Source: Ectocarpus siliculosus (lineage: Eukaryota; Sar; Phaeophyceae; Ectocarpales; Ectocarpaceae). From it: 64,000 nt of DNA. The notes under the pieces were generated by a model. That model was not told the origin of the DNA. It worked only from the letters and a program-made list of their open reading frames with translations, and did no database searches. The position numbers and the translations under genes were made by a program. The DNA is taken from NCBI GenBank assembly GCA_000310025.1, contig FN648396.1:91120-155119 (forward strand), given 5' to 3'. Every line of letters begins with the position of its first letter. Position 1 is the first letter of the stretch. Shown piece after piece: positions 10,341-20,730 of the stretch.

Positions 10341-12521
10341 TCATCCGCTGCGAGAACGGCCACCATTTTGGAAGTTGCCAGGTTGACGGGCATTGTTATT
10401 GGTCGAAACCATGATGCCAGACGAAGGACCGGTGTGTGCATGTGTTTGTGGTTGATAGACGGACAGAGCACCAGTGTGGTTGGCGTTGATCGAAGGGTGT
10501 TGCTGAGGGTGAGAGTTACCTGCAGAATTCCCTGGGGCATACCCACTGTTGTGCGATTGTGTCTGATGAGTGTGAAGGGAACTACCACAGTCGGAACGGC
10601 GATTCCCAGCGTGGTTTCGACGCTGAGAGGACGAAGAGGAATAGCGCTGGTGGCGTCTACCCTGATTGTTTTGGCGGTTGTCCGCACTTTTTCGTCGAAA
10701 AGACCGCATACGGCCTTGCCAACGTCTAAAAGCAGCAGAATCGTCATTGAGGAGACCCAGCTCGGGGTTCAACAACCCACTAGAATTCGTGAACGGTGCA
10801 ACGCATTGCTTCATGGAATGGTCTTCACCCGAGCAGTTCAGACAGCGATTCCTGTTTTCGCGGAAGGCTTGCGAGCGAGCCTCTTGTGTCAACAAAGGCG
10901 TCCACAAAAAAGGATCATCCGTGTTACGAAAACTAGAAGTGAGAGCGTATACATCAGACCAATCGGCTTGCGAGGCAGACCAAGAATTATAGTTGCGTGT
11001 GAAAGGGTCGGCATCGTGCGATTGTACCGGCAAAACTACAGGGTGCTGAGCAGAACCTGGTGCCCACTGGCCCGAAGGCGCGGGGACGCGGTGTTGGGAC
11101 CGCAGAGGCTGCGAGGAGCCACGCGTCGAAGACAACGAAAAATAAGATGAGCCGCCGATAGCCGGGGTTTTATTTGTCGCTAGAGGCGCGAACGCCTCCC
11201 ACATATCCGCAATCGACACAAAGGGAGTGACGGCCGTGGCCAGATCACCCGGGTACAAAATCGGAGACAAACTCGGAAACTGCTTGCAGACCGAATGCCG
11301 CACTATTTCTAGAACCATGGATACGCTAGGGGCCAAAGTACGCTCAGAGCCAGTTACAGACGAAACCAACAAACGAAAAGCACGAAGGTAATCCACGAAA
11401 GAAGTACCATCTGCTACTCCAAATTGTTGTAGCCTCAAAAACGACTCTTGACGGTTGCCGACATCAAATTGCTCCGCAAGATGACGCAACAGCAACTGAA
11501 AAGCTTCTGGTCCGGTGGCGCCACCGTCCAAGCTTCTCTTCACCTGCTGAAAGTAATCAGCGATGGAAAGGACAAGATCGGCAGTAGAGGGCTTGTCAGG
11601 GGTGATCGCACCCGAAACTTTCTTTTCGAGAGGCCGTTCCCATCCAGGCACGTAATCAGTACTGTCCAACCCTTCGCTTTGGTCATCACACAGCAACTAT
11701 ATGTCGGACAAGGCCGTTCGTGTTGTGCGGATGAGCTGTTGGTAGCCGTCCCCAGGCAACAAAGTTAAAGGGAAGGGCATGGTAGCGACATTTCTAACTT
11801 TTTTCAAGTTCAGAGTGACGTACCCCCGTTGGACAGTAATTACGTGAGCCTTGCGAACTGCCGAAGCAGCCGCATCTACTGTGGCTTGACGAGCATGTGC
11901 AATGTTGGAAGAAAGTGGCAAGACACTATCATCCGAAACGACAGGGGGTACAGCAGCTGCAACCGAAGGAGCAGCACGCGGAACACGATCCCAAGACGGT
12001 ACAACATGGTGAACATCTTGTACGGGCACAAAAGTCGAAGGGGGGGTGGGGTTTGAGAACCCGGGGTTGTGTGCGATTCCTGAGCCTACAGCATAATCAG
12101 CGGTAGAAAAAACAGGAGGTGCAACAGTTTCCGAAGAAACGGGGGGGGGCGAAGCCTGTGGCATGTTCGAAAACGCAACACGAGTTTCCGAAGAAACGGG
12201 GGGGGGCGAAGCCGGAAGGTTCGAAAACGCAACACGGGTTTCCGAAGAAACGGGGGGGGCCGAAGCCGGAAGGTTCGAAAACGCAACACGAGTTTCCGAA
12301 GAAACGGGGGGGGCCGAAGCCGGAAGGTTCGAAAACGCAACACGGGTTTCCGAAGAAACGGGGGGGGGCGAAGCCTGTGGGCATGTTCGAAAACGCAACA
12401 CGAGTTTCCGAAAAAACGGGGGGGGGCGAAGCCGGAAGGGTCGAAAACGCCACACGGGTTTTCCCAAAAAACGGGGGGGGCCCAAACCGGAAGGTTCGAA
12501 AACGCCACACGAGTTTCCCAA
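10341..12521 (-). pseudogene. Gag with CCHC zinc knuckle (one in-frame TAG)
   Basis: This segment supplies the structural protein that would package element RNA. The minus frame is open from 12521 to 11700, hits TAG at 11699-11697, and stays open to TGA at 10343-10341. The N-terminal part is the translation of the 54-bp tandem repeats (FSNLPASAPPVSSETRVA units). It leads into a helical, Gag-like region (for example DGTSFVDYLRAFRLLVSSV). The zinc knuckle reads CLNCSGEDHSMKQC (CX2CX4HX4C, 10844-10803) and is followed by an Arg/Ser/Gln-rich basic tail. Both terminating codons are followed by more matching frame, and TGA at 10343 could derive from CGA. They may be decay, readthrough sites or sequence errors. 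Confidence 0.88.
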
Positions 12522-14668
12522 AAAACGGGGGGGGCCGAAGCCGGAGGAACAAAATCATCCCGCAAAAAGAAACGAGCACCCCAAGTCGCGTCCATAAGAG
12601 ACGGAACTACTTGCCTTTGGCGGCCCGGCTTGCGGGACAAGCTGGTGTCCGAGCCCGACCCGGTCCCGCTCTTGTTCTTGGAGCCACGAGCGCCATCCCC
12701 GCCACGCTTGGCCACCTTTCTCTCCCGGCTACCACCCACCGAAGAGGACGAAGGCGCCGGGGGTCGACGCGATGCTCCGGCCGAGCTCCAGCCAGACTCC
12801 TCTCCCGAGCTACCAGGACCACTCTCCCGACTCGGTTGCGCCTGCTTGACACGACTCGGCGCCGGCTGCTGGAACCCATAGGAAGCCTCTGAAGGCGGAC
12901 CGCTGCAGCCAGGGTACACCACGGGAGCAGTGGCACGGGCGTTGGCCGTCCGCATCCCAGCGAGGAAACGGCCGGCCAGATCCCGAAGATTCGGACGGGA
13001 GGCGTTAGCCACATCCACCGCCTCCTGTATGGTGGCGGCCGCCGGCAACGCGATGGACACTTCCGTGGCCAAGTCCCTGACCGATTGGCTATCCCCAGGA
13101 AGGAAGTTGAACTGCTGATACTGTGCTACATCTGCTAGCTTAGCCGGGGTGAACCTGAAATCACCAGACTCGAACGTGATAGGGCCACGTCGCGACGACG
13201 AGGAGCGGGTGACCGGGCTTGTCGAAGCTGCCGCCGCATACGTTCGAGACGAAGCGGCAGAGGTGGTCGGTGCAGAAGCAGCTCGCCCGCCGGCTCCCGA
13301 GACGCGGGACGACCGCTCCTCACGTTCGCGGAGGTCCTGCTCACGTCGTTTTCCGGCCTTGCGGCCCGCTTCGACAAGCGCGTCCTCCTGGCGCCGGTCT
13401 GCAGTCAGGGTGGCGGCCAGTTGACTCCGCTGATGTTCGCATTTCTTTTGAAGCGCTTCGAGATCGATGATTTGCTTCGCGTTAGAAGCGCGCGTCGCTC
13501 GCAGGAGCCTGAGCTCCTCCTCTCGGACGGAAACTTCCTGGTGGAACTCCTCGTCGGCTAGGTCGTCCTGTGCTTGTCTAGCGGCCGCTCGGTCGGCATC
13601 GACGGCGGCGCCGCTCGCCATGCGAACGGCGTCCGTCCATGCGGTCGAGCGCGCATCCGCGGACATGACGTCCCACAGGGCTGCGGGGACCCACCGCGGG
13701 CAGGAGAGAGGTGCAGCCGTGGCCGGAGCCGTGGCAGAAGCCGTGGCCGAAGCCGTGGCCGAAGCCGTGGCCGAAGCCGGGGGTACTGCCAAAGCAGGGG
13801 TGGCGGCCGAAGCCGAGGGCGCCGCCGAAGCAGCGGTGGTGGCCGAAGCCGAGGGTGCCGCCGAAGCAGCGATGGTGGCCGAAGCCGAGGGTGCCGCCGA
13901 AGCAGCGGTGGTGGCCGAAGTCGCCGACGCCGCGGGGGGTAGAACCATCTGGACAGGCTCGGCCGGCCGGCCGGTGACTGCAGACCTTGTTCCGCCACCG
14001 GTGGTGGAATCCCGAAGCTCTGGAGTCGATATCCCAGCAGAAGACGCCGCCTCGGGCTTGACGGTAGGGGAGATGGCCACCATTGTAGTACGGCGTAGGA
14101 TGTCGTAGAGTTGGCTGTTACGACGCTCTGCGATTTCAAGACGAAACAAGGCATCAGCCGTAGCAGCACGTTCATGCGATGAGGAAAGCATGGGGAGGGG
14201 CGGGGGCACCATGTTAGAAAAAATAAAAGGTGCAGCGGCAGAGGGCACTGCGGAAACAACTGAGGTCGCAGCTAGGGGCGCCGAAGCAGAAGCTAGCATG
14301 GCAGAGTCGGTCGAAACGGTAGGATCGAAACCCGCCGTGTGAACACGTGAATCTGTGGAAAATGCGGGCAGAGGCGTATCTACTGGCATAGAAACAGCGG
14401 TGTTTACAGCAGCCGAAGCCGCTGACACAGAGTTCTGTGTGGAAGTAGTGTGGGCGGGGAAAGGGGCAGACGACACTGTACGCAGGGTCGAAACGGTACG
14501 AAGAGGCGGAGCTGCAGGAATAATAGCATCGCCAGCAGTCGAAACTGTGGGCAGGGGCGGGGCTAATGGAATGGGCAAAAGTACAAGTGCAGCAGTCCTG
14601 CAGACGACGCCAAGTGTAGTGGTATGCACGCGTGATGAAGTCTGGTTGACCCGTGTTGAAGAACTCAC
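12086..14668 (-). CDS. N-terminal retrotransposon ORF, Ala/Ser-rich with coiled coil (860 aa)
   Basis: The ORF starts inside the right LTR (MSSSTRVNQ at 14668) and may begin further in. It contains repeats rich in ASATTAASAAPS and ATASATASA units. A highly charged segment of about 100 residues (HQEVSVREEELRLLRATRA, then KKCEHQRSQLAATLTADRRQ) is predicted by eye to form a coiled coil. A basic Ser-rich region (SRERKVAKRGGDGARG) and then the start of the 54-bp repeats follow. Within those repeats this frame degenerates into PPRFFGNSCCVFE-type translation, while the Gag frame carries the sensible SSETRVAFSNLPAS repeat. A frameshift in the repeats (around 12380-12480) therefore probably joins this ORF to Gag. 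No enzymatic domain is seen. It is most likely the N-terminal part of an oversized Gag. Confidence 0.65.
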   Translation of the reverse strand: MSSSTRVNQTSSRVHTTTLGVVCRTAALVLLPIPLAPPLPTVSTAGDAIIPAAPPLRTVSTLRTVSSAPFPAHTTSTQNSVSAASAAVNTAVSMPVDTPLPAFSTDSRVHTAGFDPTVSTDSAMLASASAPLAATSVVSAVPSAAAPFIFSNMVPPPLPMLSSSHERAATADALFRLEIAERRNSQLYDILRRTTMVAISPTVKPEAASSAGISTPELRDSTTGGGTRSAVTGRPAEPVQMVLPPAASATSATTAASAAPSASATIAASAAPSASATTAASAAPSASAATPALAVPPASATASATASATASATAPATAAPLSCPRWVPAALWDVMSADARSTAWTDAVRMASGAAVDADRAAARQAQDDLADEEFHQEVSVREEELRLLRATRASNAKQIIDLEALQKKCEHQRSQLAATLTADRRQEDALVEAGRKAGKRREQDLREREERSSRVSGAGGRAASAPTTSAASSRTYAAAASTSPVTRSSSSRRGPITFESGDFRFTPAKLADVAQYQQFNFLPGDSQSVRDLATEVSIALPAAATIQEAVDVANASRPNLRDLAGRFLAGMRTANARATAPVVYPGCSGPPSEASYGFQQPAPSRVKQAQPSRESGPGSSGEESGWSSAGASRRPPAPSSSSVGGSRERKVAKRGGDGARGSKNKSGTGSGSDTSLSRKPGRQRQVVPSLMDATWGARFFLRDDFVPPASAPPVFWETRVAFSNLPVWAPPVFWENPCGVFDPSGFAPPRFFGNSCCVFEHAHRLRPPPFLRKPVLRFRTFRLRPPPFLRKLVLRFRTFRLRPPPFLRKPVLRFRTFRLRPPPFLRKLVLRFRTCHRLRPPPFLRKLLHLLFFLPLIML
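12129..12545. repeat. Tandem repeat, ~54-bp unit, about 7.5 copies, inside gag
   Basis: Units read TTTCCGAAGAAACGGGGGGG, then CGAAGCCGGAAGGTTCGAAA and ACGCAACACG. On the minus strand they encode an 18-residue repeat containing PPVSSETRVAFSNLPAS. Units differ by single bases in the G-run and in a TGTGG(G)CATG variant, which moves the reading frame. Units towards the right edge (12420-12540) are more diverged, with CCCAAAAAA in place of CCGAAGAAA. Confidence 0.92.
13709..13940. repeat. GCCGAAGC-rich minisatellite in the N-terminal ORF
   Basis: Short units of CCGTGGCCGAAG, then ~36-bp units of CCGAAGCAGCGGTGGTGGCC type, alternate for about 230 bp. On the minus strand they encode Ala/Ser/Thr-rich ATASATASA and SAAPSASATTAA repeats. 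All six frames stay open through it, which creates many spurious ORFs. Confidence 0.85.
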
Positions 14669-14884
14669 TTGTTGTTACTCTTGCAGAACAGCAGCAGCAG
14701 TAGCTGTTGCCTTGGGTATCGGTAGGAATGACACCAAGGGGCACAGGATCCTCTGCACAAGCAGGGGCTACTAGATCCTGTCCCCTGCTTTTTATCCTTC
14801 CGCGGAGAGAGTTACATCTCTCCGCGCCTTCTAGAAGGAACCAAGCTCTTCTATGTTCCGTCTACACATCTGAATCCTATAACA
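14615..14884 (-). repeat. Right LTR (5' LTR in the gag-RT orientation), 270 bp
   Basis: This copy is nearly identical to 1559-1826, with one extra GA in the GAGAGA run. Its minus strand would be the promoter for the Gag/RT transcript, with a TATA-like GGATAAAAAGC in the middle and the same two hairpins downstream of it. Minus-strand reading frames run out of the LTR into the internal region, so translation could begin inside the LTR. Confidence 0.93.
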
Positions 14885-17800
14885 CACACAGGGAACCGGG
14901 GGACCCCAAAAAACAAAGCATGAAAAATTAAGGAATAATAAAAACACAAAAATATTAGAAACAAAGAAGCGAGAACAAAAGAGCCAGGCGCGACCGTAGG
15001 CTGCAGGGAGGAGGCAAAAGAGAGCATAGAAAAACCACGGTCGTCGCTCGCTCTGGACCGCTGGAAACTCTCATAGCACTCACTGCATATATGCAGCAAA
15101 CGTTAGGTAGGGCCCAAGTCCATTGCTTGGCATAACGCCCATCGCTTCTCATGCAGCAGCAGCCGAATGCACGGGTAGCCTCTTACGCAGCAAGAAGCAT
15201 TGGTTGACGTTCGATGTTGTTGGGACCCCACCGGCGAAAGGAGAGAGAGAGAGAGAGAGGAAGACTAGACAAAGAGAGCGGAGAGAAGGCAAGGCATTAA
15301 CTCTCGAGAAGACACTCCCTCTCAACCCTCTGGCTCACCGCAAGCTGTCAGACATGATGTCACATTGTGTATCGACCGGTGATATCCGATGTCGGCTCAG
15401 CAACAACAAACAAACACAACAAACAAATATAGTCTAGTCGTTGTAGGAAGTGAGATAAAGAGAACATGACTACATAGCACCACGGACGAACTATTATCTC
15501 AATACGCTTGCCGTCCGCGATAGATGCGCACCGCTGCACGAACGAGCAGGACTGCTGGTTATGAGCCGAACTCAATCACAAGATAACCGCCGAGCCAGAA
15601 ATGGCGGTTTTGGTTCTCTTCGGTATGTGTGTTCATAGGGTCGTTCGCCCAGCCTTTGGTGCTTAGATATATCCTCCGTAGAGCCGTGCGCCCAGCCAAG
15701 GCACACGGAAGAATTCCACAGGTAGGTTCGGCTGCTGAATGCGGGAACCTTGGAAAACTTTCACAATGAATTGAATGCTGTACTACGGGTGCATGGCGTG
15801 GGTTCCGTGCAACGATAAATAGTCACTTCCGCCACCATCATCTCCGGTTGGCACACCACACGCTCGTCCTGAGTCAATCGGTGTAAGGGTCCGCCGCATG
15901 CATGGGGTCTTTCGCCACAGACGGGCCATTCGCTTCAAGAAAGCCCTCGAGAAAATCTTGAGCCGCAGCACGGAAGCAGCGCCTACTCGCAAGCGTCGGT
16001 TTTCTTCACTAGGCCCGTGGCCACCGAAGCAATACCTCTTGTCTCGTGCCAGAGAGGCCCGGAACGGAAGAATCGTTAGGATACGGGCATGCTCAAGACG
16101 TCGAGAACCGCACCGCCCAGAGCTACAACCACAGCTGGTTTTTCGCTCAAGATGCAGTATGTACGCGAAAGGATCTGTATTCGGACTGAATTGATAATCG
16201 TACCGCAACGTAACAGTAGTATTGTATTGGTCCGTCACACTTCGTAACCATGGCGCAGTGCTTCACTGGGCCGCAATAGTACTCAAAACAAGCGCTAGGT
16301 AAAAGAGAACGGTTGTATTTTCGTGTTTTCTGCGTGCAACTCACGTGCCGCAAGAAAGTAGCAGCGTGGTGGCAGCACCTACTCGTATTGGCTTCTACGC
16401 GTTGACCCCGCCGAGGTCAGAAAAAAAAAAAACACTCTTTGGGTGTAAAATGGCTGAAGCAAATCCAAACGACACAACCGACTTGCACCTCAGCCCTTAC
16501 AATTTTGTGGTGCATTACCAAAGTCATGGAAGCAAAACACTACACGACAAAGACGGCCACACAGAGCTCAATCGAGATGCCTCCGTACCGTTCCCCTCCC
16601 GCTCATACCACCCCCTCCGCCCCCGTTAATGCCACTCCCCCTCGCTCAGAGAAGGAAACTTGAACAAACATCAAACATCGAGCCAGCCACTCCAAAGATG
16701 CGCCTCCTCTCCGACGTGATACTGAATATTAGTAGTGACTTTCTCCCCTTTGGTCGCCATTCTTCACGCAGGAACATACCTCCACGGAAGCACGAGCGCG
16801 TGAATCTGTGTTGTTGGGAAATTACATGAAAATAATATCGTACATTATAGGGCAAGAATATAAGAATAGCGTATCTTCTACGAAGGGGAAAATCTACGAC
16901 CACCTTGGATGGTGTGAGAGCTGTCCCCATGGACGTCGGCACAATCGTGAGACGCGGCCAATAAATATAGAAGGTTATCGTGCGCGTTGTTTCGACAACG
17001 ACAGGCCTGTGCGCAGGATCACACACGAGAAATTGCAAGGAGGTCATCCGACACCTGAAACGGCACCCAAGGCCAAGGCCTCTTCCGCCCCAGGGGGGTC
17101 CATAACCAGATCTATCCATCCGTAGTATGTGTCACAATTTCCATCGCTGCCCCCCCCCCCCTCCCCCACTCCGCATATGCGTACCACCAATCCGACTCTC
17201 ACTCTCACTCTCTCAATGTCGGCAGACTCACCTAACTCGCGCACTTGTGGACTTGCTGGGAAAGAGACCAAAAGGGACCGTCGTTCGTACCGTATGAATA
17301 GTCGTTGGGCGACATGTATGTGTCATCGCTCACGTCCCATTCGGAAGCGCCGTGCCTGCGTTATCCGATTCCTTCCGTGTGGTAATTCCGGGAAGCGAAC
17401 CGTACTACCGTGCTGCAAACACCTGGCGGTAATCCAGCGTCGGCAACTACTGAGGATGGTTGAGCTGTACTGGCCGAGGGTCCAGGTGCAGACGTCAGGC
17501 CTACCGTGGGTGGCACCTAAGCCCCGCCTGTCCTCCCCCGCCGCTTCCGCCACGTCTCATGTTGCAACAAGTCGATGATTGCCGGACGTTTGGGTGTCAT
17601 TGGCGTCCTGATACACGTTTCATGTAAACAACAGAGCGAAGCACAACCGAACACCATCGTCAAACAGGGGGGGCAGAACTTGTTCAGCAGTTGGATTCCC
17701 CAGGACCTTCGACTCATGTACAGTACTCGGCCGGTTGAAATGTTTTGTGCAGCCCAGTCTGTCGAAGTAAGGAGATTATGGAGGGTGAATGTTCGAACTA

Positions 17801-20679
17801 ATACAGGATACTTTTCGTCGCTTCTTCTGTAAATCCAACACAGGTCAGTACGTGCCGGTCACTTAATCAACAATACCAACGAAGCTTGCTCGTGAAATGC
17901 TTCGTCCACCCCGGAGTAGTGCCCTCAACACTACAATAGTTTGGCTAAAAGCTAAAATTGGTGAACGCAGTCCTGGGGTACAATAAGTAGGAGGTAGGAC
18001 ACGCTGGGCACTGTATTCCACGCATGCATCGAAAAACAGAGGTGTTCGGCCGAGCGGTTCAAACAGGCAATGAGCACATGACACCCATGAACGATCTCTC
18101 AGTCCGTAGTTAAGGACCCAGGTTGCATTGGCGTACTTCTAATGAAGCCATGTGCACTCACACGTCTGTTTCCAGGCGCGACTAGATTCGCGGGAACCTT
18201 GGCTCAAGGGATAGAAGCGTCATTCATGATTCAACTCTTCTCGATACACGTCCCACTCGAGAATAGTATCTAGATAGTCTAAAAGTGGCAATTTCAACGA
18301 AGATAAAAACAACAATCCCATGTCGCGCACGGCGGATGGTTCTCTTGATCAAAGCATCCCACCTTCCACCTTCAACCCTAACGCTCGCACCCTTCAGAAA
18401 TCAACTGGTTCCAATGACTTTCAGAAGACACCTCCCAAGGTTCGAACTTCGTACAGTGATTGCCGAGCGAGGGATAATGCTGTGCATGCCCTTTTGGTGC
18501 AGCCCGCGCTCGGCTCGAACTAGCGGTGAGTATTCATTTGAAGACGGGGCAACTTGTTACGGTTACATAGTGTACGGTACAGGGCGTTGCACCCTTCGGG
18601 ATTAGCGTTGTTCCCATAGGGTGGTGTTGACAGTTCTGTACAAATGCGGAACCCCTTGTCTCGGGCTTCGTGCTGCCCCACGAAGCCCACTTCTCCGTTG
18701 GCATTACAGTGCTCAGCAATTATCAAAGTGCATACCGTATCCACGACTGGAGACCTTCTCCATGCTCCACAAGCCTCCTTCTAGGCGCTCTCTCTACCGC
18801 TGTTCAAGCGCGCATCTTCGAACTCGGTACTGATCGAGAGGCTGCTACCATCAGGTCGGTAGCTTTTGGTAATCGTTCTTGAAAGCGTGACTTCCTTCCC
18901 ATACACACAACCATGTGCCTGTGGCCACGAATTGCCACAAGCACATGCCTAGCGAGACCCACTCAAGTCACGAGATCCAGCCCAAATCAGAGCCTCTCTT
19001 TCCGTCACAGGCTATCATACTACATACATGTACAGTCTGCTGTGTAGTCGCGACACGAACCAGAGCGGCAGGTGAAGGTTGCATCCTGATTTCACCGCAA
19101 AAAAAGCAAAGCACTCCTTAGCAACCCAATACCGGTCGCGTACAGACGTGGTGGTCCTTCCCTACTTCCTACCTCTCCCCCCTTCTTCCACTTCTCTCCC
19201 GGCAAATCTTGAAGTGTATAGTCTTGACCCTCTCTGACAACAGGAAAGTGGCCATGATCCCACTGCGTCATATGCACATGTCTTTCCTTCTAGATTTTCG
19301 TCGCTCTCAGCACCCTTGGCGCCAACACCGTGAACCATTTCCACGTTCACGGTTATCATTGTACACTATGCTGTACTGTACTGCTGCTATGGTGTGTACA
19401 GCAAACAGCGCCGACACGAATGGTCCGACAACCTTGAGAAAAAACAGCGATGCTGAAAGCAGGTTCGCATGTTTGTGTAAGTTGGCGTATCTTGTTGGCA
19501 CAGCAGATTGTTCACACGTCTCTTACTCCCACCACCAAACACGTGCGATACTGCTGTACACGTACACACGGAGTATTAGGAAAAATCAATGCGGGGGTAT
19601 AGACTATTGCCGTAGAGGTTTAAGTTGCAGTTCCTGTTCATGTGCCCACGCCTGACCGCCTGGCAACTCCCAACTCTTGCGATTGGTGCGGCAGGTGTAC
19701 TTACTGCATAAGTTGCATACGTGCAACACAACAGTTGCGTTTAGAGATTGATTCTGATGAGCGCTCTCTGCTGCCCTCTAGCAGTACAGCAGTAGAATAC
19801 TGCTGCTGCTGTGTGGAGCCTCGCAACTTCGCAACTGCAAGCGGTCTGTAAAGATCCGTGACACGATTAGCTGCTGCTGTACAGCAGTACAAGAAAGTTA
19901 TCATTTTCTCACCGAATTTGCACGGCCAACCGTGAATCACAAGCGGAATCATGACCACACACATGCTTCAAAATCTAGCCTCTGCTTATCTTGACGGCTC
20001 CAACCCCTCCTTCGCCCTCCGATGAGAAGATGTTGTGGTGTCTTGTATCAACAGCATGTCGTCTGGTGCGGTTGATTAGTTGCACCGCATTTAAAATAAA
20101 ATAAATATAAACACGCCGCAGGAACCGAAACTTCGATTTCACGGAGCCCCCCACGGCAAGGGCGGCTCACACACCACCCCAACCCATCAGCTGGTCCAAC
20201 ATCACACACAACACAGACCTTGGTACTCTTGAAGGACCCCCCCGAGATATACAATGTGAGGACGTAGCGCTATTCTCTCGGCTCTCGTTCGGTAGACGCT
20301 TTAGTTTGTGCCTGAATTTGACTTACGAGATCGAGGGGATGCACTCTTGACATTTTGACTGGCTTTCCTTCGTTGCGATGAGATGATGAGATCGTGTGGA
20401 CTGGACTCGCGCGCTTTTGCCGGATAGACGCGTTGTACCACCCGCTAGGATCAGCGCGACAAAGACGTGCGTTTGGTGATGGCGCTAGTTCCTATCTCAT
20501 GCATAATCAAACGCGTGCTGCTACGCACCACGTTAGTATCATCACACGCGCACCGCTGCCTCTCTCCCTTCCAACATTTGTTGAAAGAACATGTGTTGGC
20601 TGTGCTTTGCCTACAAGTACTGCTGTGGTGCTGATCTAAACCTCGCCCATGCCATTGTTGTTTAAAATATGCCTCATTC
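14885..20679. other. Intergenic region, no supported gene
   Basis: I find no domain-bearing ORF. Next to the LTR at 14927-14949 lies TTAAGGAATAATAAAAACAC, the same sequence that forms the ends of the repeats at 61031 and 63806. There is a GA microsatellite at 15239-15260, a C-run at 17150-17163, and CTGCTG/CAGCAG-rich short repeats near 19380-19890. An open minus frame at 16238-15783 begins with GTG and has no recognised domain. The last few hundred bases should hold the RRP5 promoter; a weak AT-rich TTTAAAATA lies at about 20661. Confidence 0.55.
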
Positions 20680-20730
20680 ATGGTTGGGATATCCCTTTCC
20701 GACCCACACACCCAGCAGCAGCGGCGCCAG

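Larger units (their letters stand above)
1559..14884 (-). mobile_element. Ty3/gypsy-type LTR retrotransposon (~13.3 kb) with ambisense coding layout
   Basis: The element is bounded by two direct LTRs starting TG and ending CA, with a possible 4-bp target duplication CACA (1555-1558 and 14885-14888). On the minus strand, starting at the right LTR, come a coiled-coil/Ala-rich ORF, Gag with a CCHC knuckle, a NADAR domain, an aspartic protease, reverse transcriptase and RNase H. Integrase with HHCC, DDE, chromodomain and a Tudor-like tail lies on the plus strand at 2448-4960. A TGG-beginning segment two bases inside the right LTR (near 14601-14612, minus strand) could be a tRNA primer-binding site, and a TATA-like GGATAAAAAGC sits in the LTR on the minus strand. 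Both support minus-strand transcription from the right LTR. Several frames carry stops or shifts, so this copy may be defective. Confidence 0.93.

Noticed and set aside
12097-12597. Long overlapping ORFs on both strands in the 54-bp repeats and in 13.5-14.1 kb
   Set aside because: Stop-free frames arise from GC-rich tandem repeats. Only the Gag/coiled-coil minus frames connect to recognisable protein.
15783-16238. 151-codon minus ORF as a possible gene
   Set aside because: It starts with GTG, has no domain, and shows no partner exon or splice signal giving extension.
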